Shown here one piece after another: positions 41,230 to 52,882 of a stretch of 64,000 bases of DNA. The notes beneath the pieces are model-generated. The model was not told the origin of the DNA and did no database searches. It saw nothing but the letters and a program-made list of their open reading frames with translations. How positions within the stretch are numbered: the first letter of the stretch is position 1; every line of letters begins with the position of its first letter. Position numbers and translations under genes: made by a program. The DNA comes from JAYRSJ01 sp041920215 (lineage in GTDB: Bacteria; Pseudomonadota; Gammaproteobacteria; Burkholderiales; Burkholderiaceae_C), in NCBI GenBank assembly GCA_041920215.1, contig JAYRSJ010000007.1, forward strand, positions 62,001-126,000, in the 5' to 3' direction.

Positions 41230-42251
41230 GGGGCGAGTTGCTCGTCGTTCAACAGTTCGCGCAAGGCTTGGCGACACTGGCCGTCGCGCCCCTCCACGGT
41301 CTCGGCATGCCAGAGCGCATGGACAATGGCCTGCTCGGTGGCGTCGGCCGCAGCCTGGAACAGCGGGTCCAGCTTGGCGTCGTGCAGCAGGGCGACGGCG
41401 GGCATGGGCCGCACCGGGTCCTGCGGCAGTGTGTAGGCACTGGAGAAGGCCAGCGCGATGTCGCCACTGCCATGGCCGAACACCGAGCCGCTGCGGGCCA
41501 GGCCGGCGCCGGCGCGCAGGGCCAGACGGCGCAGCTGGCGCGCATCCAGTGGCGCGTCGGTGGCCAGCAGCATGATGATCGAGCCCTTCTCGGTTTCCTG
41601 CACCGTTGCCAGCTTTGCAGCCAGCGCCGCGCCCAGATGGCGGCCTGCCCAGACCAGTTGCTCAGGCCGGCCGTAGTTGGCCAGCACCAACGCGCCAACC
41701 GTGAAATCACCGGCCAGGCGCGAGGCTGAGCCGATGCCACCCTTGACACCGAAACTGGACATGCCGCGACCGGCGCCTACCGCACCCTGCGCGAACGCGG
41801 GCGCCGCGGCTTGCTGCGCCACGCAGTACTGGGCCTCTCCAACGGCCATGGCCTGGATGTCGTTGAGCTGGCCATCGTTGCATTCGAACACCAGCGGATT
41901 GACAGTCGCCAGGCGGCGCCCGCTCTGCGGGTTCGCCGCCACGCAGGTGCGGATCTGTGCCTGGGCGATGGCACCGACGGCGTAGGTGTTGGTCAACGCG
42001 ATCGGCGTCTCCAGCACGCCCAGTTCGTCCAGCTGCACCAGGCCGATGCTCTTGCCGAAGCCGTTCAGCACCACAGCCGCCGCCGGCACCCGGTCACGGT
42101 ACGGGTCGCCGCCATGCGGCCGGACCACCGTCACGCCGGTCTGCAGCGAGCCCTCGGCCAGCGTGCAATGGCCGACCGTGACGCCGGCCACATCGCTGAT
42201 CAGGTCCAGCGGCCCGCTGGGCAGCGTGCCGATGCGCGGTGCTTGCTTCAT
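41226..42251 (-). CDS. P1 family peptidase (DmpA/BapA-type aminopeptidase)
   Basis: This 341-residue Ntn-like hydrolase is made as a precursor that cleaves itself before a serine or threonine nucleophile. Here the motif FGVKGGIGSASR suggests cleavage between Gly174 and Ser175. DmpA releases L- and D-amino-terminal residues and BapA cleaves beta-peptides such as carnosine-type substrates. No signal peptide is seen, so it should act in the cytoplasm on imported peptides. It overlaps the M55 gene and follows the permease gene by 10 bp. Confidence 0.92.
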   Translation of the reverse strand: MKQAPRIGTLPSGPLDLISDVAGVTVGHCTLAEGSLQTGVTVVRPHGGDPYRDRVPAAAVVLNGFGKSIGLVQLDELGVLETPIALTNTYAVGAIAQAQIRTCVAANPQSGRRLATVNPLVFECNDGQLNDIQAMAVGEAQYCVAQQAAAPAFAQGAVGAGRGMSSFGVKGGIGSASRLAGDFTVGALVLANYGRPEQLVWAGRHLGAALAAKLATVQETEKGSIIMLLATDAPLDARQLRRLALRAGAGLARSGSVFGHGSGDIALAFSSAYTLPQDPVRPMPAVALLHDAKLDPLFQAAADATEQAIVHALWHAETVEGRDGQCRQALRELLNDEQLAP

Positions 42252-42261
42252 CGCTGCTTCT

Positions 42262-43179
<918 letters not shown>

Positions 43180-43180
43180 G

Positions 43181-44101
43181 TCACTTGTAGCGGATGGTCG
43201 GGTTGATGAAGCCGTACAGCAGGTCCACCACCAGGTTGATCAGGATGAATTCCAGCGAGAACAAGAGCACCAGGGTCTGGATCACCGGATAGTCGCGCTG
43301 CGTCACGGCGTCCACCAGCAGGCGCCCCAGGCCCGGCCAGTTGAAGACGGCCTCGACCACGATCGATCCGCCCAGCAGGAAGCCGAACTGCAGGCCCATC
43401 ATCGTGACCACCGGGATCAGCGCATTGCGCAAGGTGTGCTTGGCGATCACCGTGCGCTCGTTCAGGCCCTTGGCCCGCGCGGTACGCACGAAATCCTCCT
43501 GGATCACCTCGACGAAGGAGGCGCGCGTGAAACGCGCCATCACCGCGGCCACCGCGGCGCCCAGGGTCAAGGATGGCAGGATGTAGTGCTTCCAGCTGTC
43601 GGCGCCCACCGTGGGCAGCCAGCCCAGCTGGACCGAGAAGACCTGCATCAGCAGCATGCCCAACGCGAAGGCCGGGAAGGAGATGCCCGAGACCGCGATC
43701 GTCATGCCCAGCCGGTCGGGCCAGCGGTTGCGGTAGACCGCCGAGGTGATGCCGATCGCCATGCCGAACACCACGGCCCAGGCCATGCTGGTGATCGTCA
43801 GCAGCAGGGTCGGCATGAAGCGCTCGGCAATCTCGGTCGAAACCGGGCGGCGCGTGCGCATCGAGGTGCCGAAATCCCCCTGCACCATATGGCTGAAGTA
43901 GCTGACGAACTGTTCCGGCAGCGATCTGTCCAGGCCCAACTCCTGGCGCACCAGTTCGATCGTCTGCTCGTCGGCATCCTGCCCCGCGGCCAGCCGCGCC
44001 GGATCGCCGGGCAGCATGTGCACGAACAGGAACACCAGCACGGCGACGATCAGCAGCGTGGGAATCAGTCCCAGCAGCCGTTTCAGAAAGTAGTTCAGCA
44101 T
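43181..44101 (-). CDS. gsiC: Peptide ABC transporter permease, DppB/GsiC type
   Basis: This 306-residue inner-membrane permease has the DppB/GsiC N-terminus (LNYFLKRLLGLIPTLLIVAV), about six transmembrane helices, and the EAA loop FVRTARAKGLNERTVIAKHT. It forms the membrane channel with the GsiD-like protein. A 10-bp GC hairpin lies between it and the substrate-binding protein gene, which may lower expression of the permeases relative to the binding protein. Confidence 0.93.
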   Translation of the reverse strand: MLNYFLKRLLGLIPTLLIVAVLVFLFVHMLPGDPARLAAGQDADEQTIELVRQELGLDRSLPEQFVSYFSHMVQGDFGTSMRTRRPVSTEIAERFMPTLLLTITSMAWAVVFGMAIGITSAVYRNRWPDRLGMTIAVSGISFPAFALGMLLMQVFSVQLGWLPTVGADSWKHYILPSLTLGAAVAAVMARFTRASFVEVIQEDFVRTARAKGLNERTVIAKHTLRNALIPVVTMMGLQFGFLLGGSIVVEAVFNWPGLGRLLVDAVTQRDYPVIQTLVLLFSLEFILINLVVDLLYGFINPTIRYK

Positions 44102-44129
44102 GATGGCTTCAGGCCAGCGGAAGGAAACG

Positions 44130-44154
44130 CCCGCGCCCGGGGCGGGCGCGGGCA
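44130..44154 (-). promoter_or_regulatory. GC-rich stem-loop between binding-protein and permease genes
   Basis: GCCCGCGCCC (44130-44139) and GGGCGCGGGC (44145-44154) form a perfect 10-bp stem with a 5-base loop. There is no T-tract. Such hairpins after binding-protein genes of ABC operons usually stabilise the upstream mRNA, raising the amount of binding protein over permease. Confidence 0.65.
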
Positions 44155-44164
44155 GGCAGGGCCA

Positions 44165-45715
44165 TTACTCGGAGACCGCGATCTCGGTCGAGTTGATGTT
44201 GCCGTCCGGCATCACGAACACGCCCGACAGGCGCTTGGCCGAGGCATAGAGGTTCTTCTCCGTCACCAGCGGCGCCCAGGGGGCGTCCTTCATCAGCTGC
44301 TCCTGGGCCTGCTTGTAGAGCTCGGCCTTCTCCTTGTCGTCGGTCGACTTCAGGGCCTTGGCGATCGCCTCGTCCACCACCGGGCTGCTGTAGTAGGCGG
44401 TGTTGTTCAGCTTGGGCGGCCAGGCTTCGGTGGCCAGCAGCGGACGCAGGGCCCAGTCGGCCTCGCCGGTCGACGAGGACCAGCCGGCGTAGTACATGCG
44501 CACCTTGGCGGTCTTGGGATCGGAGGCCTGCTGCACCCATTCGACGCGCTGGCCGGGCTCCAGGGCCTGCACCGTCACCTTGATGCCGACCTGGGCCAGT
44601 TGCTGCTGCAGGAACTGGATGGTCTTCTGGGCGGTGGTGGTGGTGTAGGCGCTCCACAGCACCGACTCGAAGCCGTTGGGGTAGCCGGCTTCCTTCAGCA
44701 GCTCGCGGGCCTTCTTGGGGTCATAGGGCCAGGGCGCCATCTTGTGGGCGTACAGCACGCCCTGCGGCACATAGCCCTCGGCCGGCACGGCATAGCCGTT
44801 GAAGGCCACCTTGGCCAGCGCCTGCTTGTTGATCGCGTAGTTGATGGCCTGGCGCACCTTCAGGCTGTCGAAGGGCTTCTGCATCTGGTTGAAGCTGACA
44901 TAGCGCGTGATGATGGATGGGCCCACCGTCACCTTCAGCTTCGGATTCTTCTGCAGGGCCTCGGCCTGCTCGTAGGGCAGCGGGGAGGCGAAGTCGGCCT
45001 CGCCGGTCTGCAGCATCGCGGCGCGGGTGTTGTTCTCCAGCACCGGCTTCCAGGTGATGTTGTCCACCTTGGGGTAGCCCTTTTGCCAGTAGGCGTCGAA
45101 CTTCTTGCCCTTGACAAAGTCGGTCTGCTTCCACTCCACGAAGGTGAAGGGACCGGTGCCCACGGGGTTGAAGGCGATGTCCTTGCTGCCGTACTTCTTC
45201 AGCGCGGCGGGCGAGATCATGGCGGCGGAAGCATGGGCCAGGGAGTTGATGAAGGGGCCGAAGGGCTCCTTCAGTGTGATGCGCACGGCCAGAGGACCGG
45301 CCACCTCGACCTTGTCCACGCGGTTGAACTGGTTGAAGCGGGCCAGCTTGTTCGCGGGGTCCAGCACGCGGTCCAGCGTAACCTTCACCGCCTCGGCATT
45401 GAAGTCGGTGCCGTCATGGAACTTCACGCCGGCGCGCAGCTTGAAGTTGTAGACCAAGCCATCGTTCGAGACGGTGTAGCTCTCGGCCAGCACCGGGCGC
45501 ACCTTGAGGTCCTTGTCGAACTCAAACAGGCCCTGGTAGAAGGACTTGGTGACCGCGGTGGTCAGCGTGGTGTTGGTGTTGTAGGGATCCAGGGTCTCGG
45601 GCTGGCCGCTGATGGCCAGCACCACATCCTTGGCGGCCAGTGCCGAACCGGCGGCCAGGGCCAGCAGGCCGGCTGCGAACAGGCTGCGTCGCAGCGGGGT
45701 CATGCGTACGGTCAT
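44165..45715 (-). CDS. gsiB: Peptide ABC transporter substrate-binding protein, GsiB/DppA type
   Basis: This 516-residue periplasmic binding protein of the SBP-5 family has a signal peptide ending near residue 27 (AAGSALA) and then AKDVVLAISGQPETLDPY. Family segments include LRAGVKFHDGTDFNAEAV, FNPVGTGPFTFVEW and RQAINYAINKQALAK. It delivers a peptide, possibly glutathione-like, to the permeases. It lies between the fused ATPase and the permease genes and is followed by the stem-loop at 44130-44154. An alternative start four codons in (MTPLRR) is possible. Confidence 0.93.
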   Translation of the reverse strand: MTVRMTPLRRSLFAAGLLALAAGSALAAKDVVLAISGQPETLDPYNTNTTLTTAVTKSFYQGLFEFDKDLKVRPVLAESYTVSNDGLVYNFKLRAGVKFHDGTDFNAEAVKVTLDRVLDPANKLARFNQFNRVDKVEVAGPLAVRITLKEPFGPFINSLAHASAAMISPAALKKYGSKDIAFNPVGTGPFTFVEWKQTDFVKGKKFDAYWQKGYPKVDNITWKPVLENNTRAAMLQTGEADFASPLPYEQAEALQKNPKLKVTVGPSIITRYVSFNQMQKPFDSLKVRQAINYAINKQALAKVAFNGYAVPAEGYVPQGVLYAHKMAPWPYDPKKARELLKEAGYPNGFESVLWSAYTTTTAQKTIQFLQQQLAQVGIKVTVQALEPGQRVEWVQQASDPKTAKVRMYYAGWSSSTGEADWALRPLLATEAWPPKLNNTAYYSSPVVDEAIAKALKSTDDKEKAELYKQAQEQLMKDAPWAPLVTEKNLYASAKRLSGVFVMPDGNINSTEIAVSE

Positions 45716-45756
45716 GAAGAGAACTCCTGTGGGGTGAGGGAGTGAGGGGTGGAAAC

Positions 45757-47655
<1,899 letters not shown>

Positions 47656-47684
47656 AGGAGACTGACTGCTTACTCGAATGAGGA

Positions 47685-48656
47685 TCAGCGGAAGATCGCG
47701 GTGAAGGGCTCGGCGTCGCCGACGCGCATCTGGCCGCGGTACATGCCTTCGGTGTTGAAGGGCAGGCAGACCTTGCCTTGAGCATCGACAGCGATCAGAC
47801 CGCCGCGGCCGTCGATGGCCGGCAGGGCTTGCATCACCACAGCCTCACTGGCCTGCGCCAAACTCTGGCCCCCGTAGGCCATGCGCGCGCAGACATCGAA
47901 AGCGGCATTGGCGCGGATGAACATCTCACCGCTGCCGGTACAGGACACGGCTGCCGTGCGATTGTCGGCATAGGTGCCGGCGCCGATCAGCGGCGAGTCG
48001 CCGACGCGACCCGGGCGCTTGTTGGTCATGCCGCCGGTGGAGGTGGCCGCAGCCAGATTGCCATGGGCGTCCAGCGCCACGGCGCCGACGGTGCCGAACT
48101 TGCGCGTCTCGTCCAGCGGGCGGCCGTTGTTGTCGGGATTGTTGCCGCCGTCGTGGTCCAGCACCGTCACCGCAGCCGCCTGCGCGTGCCGCAACTGAGC
48201 GCGGCGGAACTCGGTGGAGAAGTAGCTCGGGTCGACCAACTCCAGGCCCTGGGCCGCGGCGAAGTCCTCTGCCCCCGCGCCGGCCAGCAGCACATGTTCG
48301 CTCGCCTCCATCACTGCACGCGCGGCGCGCAGCGGGCGCTTGACGCGGCTGACGCAGGCCACCGCGCCGGCGCGCAGCGAAGCGCCGTCCATCACGGCAG
48401 CGTCCAGCTCGTGGGTCGCGGCACTGGTGAAAACCGCGCCATGGCCCGCGTTGAACAGCGGGTTGTCCTCCAGCAGGTCCACCGCCAGGCTGACCGCATC
48501 CAGCGCTGTGCCACCATCGGCCAGAAGCTGGTGGCCGGCGCGCAAGATCTCGGCCAGCGCCGCGTGATAGGCCGCTTCCTGCTCGGGACTGATGTTGCTG
48601 CGGCTGAGCGTGCCGGCGCCGCCATGAATGGCGATCACGGGAGTTGCTTGTGTCAC
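47685..48656 (-). CDS. iaaA: Isoaspartyl peptidase / L-asparaginase (IaaA)
   Basis: This 323-residue Ntn hydrolase cleaves isoaspartyl (beta-aspartyl) dipeptides and, weakly, asparagine. It is made as a precursor that splits before a threonine, here Thr189 in KFGTVGAVALD. The TSTGGMTNKRPGRVGDSPL segment downstream is the substrate pocket. I chose a GTG start at 48656, which overlaps the RpiR gene stop as GTGA; no suitable ATG exists at the conserved N-terminus (VIAIHGGAGTL). The iaaA-gsiABCD order matches enterobacteria. Confidence 0.93.
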   Translation of the reverse strand: MTQATPVIAIHGGAGTLSRSNISPEQEAAYHAALAEILRAGHQLLADGGTALDAVSLAVDLLEDNPLFNAGHGAVFTSAATHELDAAVMDGASLRAGAVACVSRVKRPLRAARAVMEASEHVLLAGAGAEDFAAAQGLELVDPSYFSTEFRRAQLRHAQAAAVTVLDHDGGNNPDNNGRPLDETRKFGTVGAVALDAHGNLAAATSTGGMTNKRPGRVGDSPLIGAGTYADNRTAAVSCTGSGEMFIRANAAFDVCARMAYGGQSLAQASEAVVMQALPAIDGRGGLIAVDAQGKVCLPFNTEGMYRGQMRVGDAEPFTAIFR

Positions 48657-49588
48657 TTGCGAGCCTTTTTGGAAGTCTTTGCCTGAGTGCGCGCACCGAC
48701 CGGACCCAGCCTGTCGGCGTGTGCCCCCTCCAGCCAGGGCAGCACGGATTCGGTCAGATCCTCGGCAGCTTGCAGCGAGTCTTTCGCCGCATGCGCCACC
48801 GCGCTGCATAGCGCCTCGATCAGGGCCAGAGCACTGGCTTCGGAGTTGGCGAAATACTGGCTCTCGGTCCTGGCATAAAGCGCCAGGGTGGCCAGCGGCG
48901 TCAGCGGCGACTGCGGGCCGTCCGTCAGCGCCAGCAGCGGCACACCGGCCTCGTGCACACGCCGCGCCAGCAGCACGGTGTCGGCGAAGTAGCGCGGAAA
49001 GGCGATCGCGATCACCAGGTCGTGGGACTTGAGGCGACTCAGCATGCGCGCGCCGTAGGACGAGCTCTCGATGCTGGCAAGCAGCTGCACGTTGTCGCAA
49101 TAGCGGTCCAGGTTGCGTGTCAGCAGGCCACCCAGCCAGCTGCTGGCGCCGTAGCCGATCACATAGATGCGCCGCGCGTCCAGGATCGCACTCACCGCCT
49201 GCATGCAGGCTTGCACATCCAGCGCCTGGCGCGTCGCTTCCAGATTGCGCACAGCATCGGCCAGCACGGCATCGAACACCTCGGCCGCCGGGGCCGAACA
49301 CTCAAGCTTGCTGCGCAGCTTCTGCACCGGCGCCAGTGTGGCCTCAAAGCCCAGCACCAGCGCGGCACGGAACTGTGCATAGCCCTCGAACTCCAGCGCC
49401 CGTGCAAATCGATTGGCGGTGGCCACCGACACGCCTACCGCCGCGGCCAGCTCATCAATGGGCATGGTCGCTACCTTCAAGGGATGAGCCAACACGTACT
49501 CGGCCACCTGGCGGTGCGACTGCGTCAGCGCGGGCATGGCCCAGGCAATGCGCTGGGCCATCGAGGGATTGCCGGGGAAGGTCGCCAT
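48653..49588 (-). CDS. MurR/RpiR family transcriptional regulator
   Basis: This 311-residue regulator has an N-terminal HTH_6 domain (about 10-80, with DELAAAVGVSVATANRFARAL as the reading part) and a SIS domain (about 125-265, YVIGYGASSWLGGLL) that senses phosphosugars or related ligands. It is the first gene of the peptide operon and overlaps iaaA by four bases. An inverted repeat over its likely transcription start suggests that it represses the whole operon. Regulation by an amino-sugar phosphate would fit a cell-wall peptide recycling role. Confidence 0.92.
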   Translation of the reverse strand: MATFPGNPSMAQRIAWAMPALTQSHRQVAEYVLAHPLKVATMPIDELAAAVGVSVATANRFARALEFEGYAQFRAALVLGFEATLAPVQKLRSKLECSAPAAEVFDAVLADAVRNLEATRQALDVQACMQAVSAILDARRIYVIGYGASSWLGGLLTRNLDRYCDNVQLLASIESSSYGARMLSRLKSHDLVIAIAFPRYFADTVLLARRVHEAGVPLLALTDGPQSPLTPLATLALYARTESQYFANSEASALALIEALCSAVAHAAKDSLQAAEDLTESVLPWLEGAHADRLGPVGARTQAKTSKKARK

Positions 49589-49642
49589 CTGCCTGCCTGG
49601 ATTGGGACGTGGGGGTTGGGCTTGAAAGAATCAGGTGTGATC

Positions 49643-49692
49643 GCAAATTTTCATTTGCACTGATGATAACGACATTTTTTGATCAGACGCAA
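49643..49692 (-). promoter_or_regulatory. Promoter and probable RpiR operator of the peptide operon
   Basis: On the minus strand TTGCGT (49692-49687) and TATCAT (49668-49663) are 18 bases apart. A perfect inverted repeat, GCAAAT-GAAA-ATTTGC (49658-49643), lies directly over the expected start of transcription, as for a repressor site. It is 55 bp upstream of the rpiR-type start codon. The -35 match is weak; the palindrome is the stronger evidence. Confidence 0.6.
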
Positions 49693-49962
49693 GCGTGTGA
49701 CGGTGTGATGACGGCGGGGCGTCGCGAAACGCACAGACAAAAAAACCGGCCCTCGGGCCGGTCTGTCGCGAACCTTCGCCAGCTCAAGGCCACGACAGGT
49801 CCTGCCCCCGCAGCGGCAGGCGCCGCACAAGCCCTCCTTGCTGCAGCCATACTTGCTGCCGCAGAGCTGGAAGGCATCGCGCAGCGCCCACAGCAGGGAC
49901 GTATCGGGCTCAAGGTCGGCCTGGCGGACACGGCCATTGATCATCAGTTGGTAGCGTGGCAT
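49651..49962 (-). pseudogene. Degenerate 2Fe-2S subunit gene (IorA/CoxS-type remnant)
   Basis: The first 49 codons (MPRYQLMINGRVRQADLEPD ... LLWALRDAF ... CGAC) match the N-terminal ferredoxin domain of isoquinoline-oxidoreductase/xanthine-dehydrogenase small subunits, which are about 150 residues long. The cysteine spacing is altered: C40-x5-C46-x2-C49 in place of C-x4-C-x2-C. Similarity then stops, and the second, helical 2Fe-2S domain is absent. The frame runs on through a terminator and into the neighbouring promoter, so its tail is not real coding. AAGGAGAG before the ATG at 49962 is intact. No large subunit gene is nearby. Confidence 0.65.
49739..49761 (-). terminator. Intrinsic terminator after the 2Fe-2S remnant
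   Basis: CCGGCCC (49746-49752) and GGGCCGG (49755-49761) form a 7-bp stem with a 2-base spacer. On the minus strand seven T residues (49745-49739) follow. It lies inside the open frame of the remnant, showing that the original gene ended before it. It also insulates the peptide-operon promoter. Confidence 0.75.
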
Positions 49963-50197
49963 CGGCGCTCTCCTTCATAGCTGGCGCGCAGCCTAGGCGT
50001 CGGGCCGCCCCCCCTGCCGGAAGTCAAGCGACGGAATCGCCCGGGGCCGCGGGCGAACGCGCCGGCGGCGCGCCGCGCCGTCCCCGTGACATAGTTGGCA
50101 GGCCCTGCCCATGACCCAGGCGCGAGGGGCAAACTGGCTGTGGTTGACCACCCTTTTCGCCCAGTGCGGGCGCGCTGGCGCTCTCGACAATGGCCGG

Positions 50198-51151
50198 ATG
50201 TTCAGTTTGCGCCGTCGTCGTCGTCAGCCCGGTTGGGTCGCCCTTGTGCCGGAAGCGGGCGAGCTGCGACTGGCCTGCGTCAAGCCGGCCCGCGAGGTCG
50301 GCGGCCGGCCGCGGCTGCGCTGGCTGGAGACCCTGGCCGGCGCTGAGCCGGCGCAGGTCCAGGGCCTGAGCGCGCTGCGCCAGCGCCGCCAGCTCGACCA
50401 GCGCCAGCTCGTGGCCCTGCTGCGCCGCGGCCAGTACCAGGTGCTGACGCTGGAGGCGCCCGAGGCGCCGCGCGAGGAATGGAAGAGCGCCAGCCGCTGG
50501 CTGCTGCAGGACCGGGTGGACTTCCCGGTCGACAGCGCCGCGCTGGACATCCTGGAGATACCGGCCGATGCCGCCCAGCGCCGCCGCCCCAGCCTGATCG
50601 CGGTGGCCGCCGCCCGCACGGCCGTGCTGCCGCTGATCGACCAGGGCCGCGCCGCCGGCCTGGACTGGGCCGCGATCGACATCGCCGAAACCGCGCTGCG
50701 CAATATCAGCGCCCTGCTGGAGGAACCCGGCCGGGGTCAGGCCTTGCTGCATATCGGGGCCGAGCACAGCCATCTGGTCGTCACCGCCGGCGGCGAGCTC
50801 TTGCTGTCGCGCCAGATGGAGGCCCGGCAGGCCAGCCTGAGCCAGGCCGACCCCGATCTGCGCCAGCAGGCCTTCGAGCGCACCAGCCTGGAACTGCAGC
50901 GCACGCTGGACGGCTTCGAGCGCGCCTTTTCGCAGGTCAGCCTGGCCCGGGTGCTGGTGAGCCCGGCCTTGGACGATTTCATCGCCTATGTGGGCGATCT
51001 GCTGTATGCGCCGGTCCAGCCCCTGCGGCTGGACGAGGTGCTGGACCTGGAGGCCGTGCCCGCGCTGCAGGGCAACCCCCAGGCCCAGGCCGACTGGCTG
51101 TGCGCCATCGGTGCCGCGCTGCGCCCCAGCCAAGCGGCGGTGACCCCATGA
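50198..51151 (+). CDS. mshI: MSHA biogenesis protein MshI (PilM-like)
   Basis: This 317-residue protein has the actin-like PilM fold expected of MshI, including the ATP-site region AIDIAETALRNISALL and LLHIGAEHSHLVV. It would recruit the PilN/PilO-like proteins MshI2/MshJ at the inner membrane. The start at 50198 (MFSLRRRRRQPG) gives a normal N-terminus; an upstream ATG at 50111 would add 29 unlike residues. The stop overlaps the next gene as ATGA. It opens the thirteen-gene MSHA operon. Confidence 0.85.
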   Translation: MFSLRRRRRQPGWVALVPEAGELRLACVKPAREVGGRPRLRWLETLAGAEPAQVQGLSALRQRRQLDQRQLVALLRRGQYQVLTLEAPEAPREEWKSASRWLLQDRVDFPVDSAALDILEIPADAAQRRRPSLIAVAAARTAVLPLIDQGRAAGLDWAAIDIAETALRNISALLEEPGRGQALLHIGAEHSHLVVTAGGELLLSRQMEARQASLSQADPDLRQQAFERTSLELQRTLDGFERAFSQVSLARVLVSPALDDFIAYVGDLLYAPVQPLRLDEVLDLEAVPALQGNPQAQADWLCAIGAALRPSQAAVTP

Positions 51152-51819
51152 GCCAGGTCCGCCCCGGCGGCGCGCGGCTCAGCGCCCAGCACCTCAATCT
51201 GCTCGACGCCAGCCTGCTGCCGCCCAAGACCCGCTATGGCGCCAGCCTGGGCCTGGCCCTGCTGGCCCTCATGCTGCTGGTGATGGGCGGCAGCGGCTGG
51301 GCACTGCGCCACGCCGCGGCCCGCCAGGCCGCCGAGGCAGCGGCCCTGCAGCAGGCCCTGCCGGCCCTGCAGGCCCAGCTGGGCGCGCCGCTGCAAAGCG
51401 ACGACGCCAGCCGCCGCCAGCAGGCCGAGCTCGCCGCGCTGCGGCGCCACGATGCCGCGCTGCAGCAGCTGGTGCAGGCCCTGGAGGGCGGCCGCGCCGG
51501 TCGCAGCCAGGGCTACGCCGACTATCTGCTGGCGCTGGCCCGCCAGAGCGACCGACTCAGGCAGGCCGGCGCCGAGGGCTCGCTATGGATCGTCGGCCTG
51601 CAGATCGACAGCGACAACGGCCGCCTGCAGCTGCAGGGACGCATGACCGAGCCGGCGCTGCTGCCCGGCTATCTGCGCGGCCTCAACGAGGAGCCGCTGT
51701 TCCGCGGTCACCGCTTCGGCAGCCTCAGCGTCAAGACGCTAGACCAGGCGCAGCTGCGCGAGTTCTCGCTGCAGGCCGAGACCGATGCAAGCCAGAGCCG
51801 CGGGGGGCAGCCACGATGA
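51148..51819 (+). CDS. PilN-like MSHA assembly protein
   Basis: This 223-residue protein has a short cytoplasmic N-terminus containing HLNLLDASLLPPK, similar to the INLLP motif by which PilN binds PilM. A transmembrane helix (about 31-49) is followed by a periplasmic coiled coil (about 50-120) and a ferredoxin-like domain (LWIVGLQIDSDNGRLQLQGR). This is the PilN/MshI2 type. It overlaps mshI and mshJ by four bases on either side, so the inner-membrane platform proteins are translationally coupled. Confidence 0.82.
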   Translation: MSQVRPGGARLSAQHLNLLDASLLPPKTRYGASLGLALLALMLLVMGGSGWALRHAAARQAAEAAALQQALPALQAQLGAPLQSDDASRRQQAELAALRRHDAALQQLVQALEGGRAGRSQGYADYLLALARQSDRLRQAGAEGSLWIVGLQIDSDNGRLQLQGRMTEPALLPGYLRGLNEEPLFRGHRFGSLSVKTLDQAQLREFSLQAETDASQSRGGQPR

Positions 51820-52466
51820 AAGCCTTGCAGAACGAAAGCCTGAAAGCGGCGCTGGCGCGCTTCGACGCCCGGCCGCAGCGCGAACGGCTGCTGATCCTGG
51901 GCGCGGTGCTGGCCCTGGCCTTTCTGCTGCTGGATCGCGCCTGGATCATGCCGGCCTGGCGCGACTACCAGAGCCAGCGCGCCCTGCTCGCCCAGGCCCA
52001 GGCCGCCCAGGAGCAGCTGCGCGCGGCCCTGGCCCAGCGCCAGCAGCTGGCGCGCGAGCAGGGCCAGACCCTGCTGCGCGAGCTGAGCCAGGCGCGCAGC
52101 CAGCTGCAGCGCAGCGAGGCCCAGCTGGCCCAGCGCGGCGGTGCCCTGGTGCATGCCAGCGAGATGGTGGCCCTGCTGGAGGGCGTGCTGAAGGACAAGG
52201 GACCGGGCCTGCGCCTGGTCGGCCTGCAGAACCTGCCGCGCAGCGAGCTGGGTAGCAGCGCCGAGACCCGCCTGTACCGCCACGGCGTCGAGCTGACGCT
52301 GGAGGGCAGCTACGCCGAGCTGCTGGCCTATTGCCAGGCCCTCGAAGCCCTGCCGCAGAAACTGCTGTGGGGCGGCCTGCAGCTGGATGCCCAGCAACAC
52401 CCGCGGCTGCGCCTGCAGCTGCGCCTCTACACCCTCAGTCAGGATAGCCAATGGCTGGAGCTCTGA
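51816..52466 (+). CDS. mshJ: MSHA biogenesis protein MshJ (PilO-like)
   Basis: This 216-residue inner-membrane protein has one transmembrane helix (about 23-40, LLILGAVLALAFLLLDRAW). A long Gln/Ala/Arg coiled coil (about 45-110) and a PilO-like periplasmic domain (about 120-216) follow. With the PilN-like protein it forms the alignment complex between the motor and the secretin. It overlaps mshK by 16 bases. Confidence 0.88.
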   Translation: MKALQNESLKAALARFDARPQRERLLILGAVLALAFLLLDRAWIMPAWRDYQSQRALLAQAQAAQEQLRAALAQRQQLAREQGQTLLRELSQARSQLQRSEAQLAQRGGALVHASEMVALLEGVLKDKGPGLRLVGLQNLPRSELGSSAETRLYRHGVELTLEGSYAELLAYCQALEALPQKLLWGGLQLDAQQHPRLRLQLRLYTLSQDSQWLEL

Positions 52467-52882
52467 ATCTCGTGAGGCTCGCCGGCCTGGCCCTGCTGTG
52501 CCTGGGCAGCGCCAGCCTGCGCGCCCAGAGTCTGGCCGACCCGACCCGCCCGCCGGCCGCGCTGGCCCCGGCGGCGAGCGCCGCAACAGCCGGGCCTGCC
52601 GCTTCAGCGCCGCCGACCCGGGAGCCCGCATTGCAGGCCCTGCGCCTGGGACCGGATCTGGCTCCCAGCGCCCTGGTGGACGGCCGGCTGCTGCGGGTGG
52701 GCGACCGCCTGGGCGCGCTGCGGGTACAGGCCATTGCCGCCGAAGGCGTGCTGCTGCAAAAACCCGAGGGCGGCAGCCAGTGGCTGCGCCTCAACCCGGC
52801 CGTGCGCAAGAGCGCCGCTGCGGTCCAGCCGGCCCGGCTGCCGACGGCGCAGCCCAGCCGCCCGGCCAAGGAGAACCCGTGA
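52451..52882 (+). CDS. mshK: MSHA biogenesis protein MshK (PilP-like)
   Basis: This 143-residue periplasmic protein has a signal peptide ending near residue 25 (SASLRAQ). It then carries the DPTRPP motif shared by MshK and PilP-type proteins. A small beta domain (LVDGRLLRVGDRLGALRVQAI) follows, then an Ala/Pro-rich tail. It should link the inner-membrane complex to the MshL secretin. The stop overlaps the mshL start, and AAGGAG for mshL lies inside its last codons. Confidence 0.88.
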   Translation: MAGALNLVRLAGLALLCLGSASLRAQSLADPTRPPAALAPAASAATAGPAASAPPTREPALQALRLGPDLAPSALVDGRLLRVGDRLGALRVQAIAAEGVLLQKPEGGSQWLRLNPAVRKSAAAVQPARLPTAQPSRPAKENP

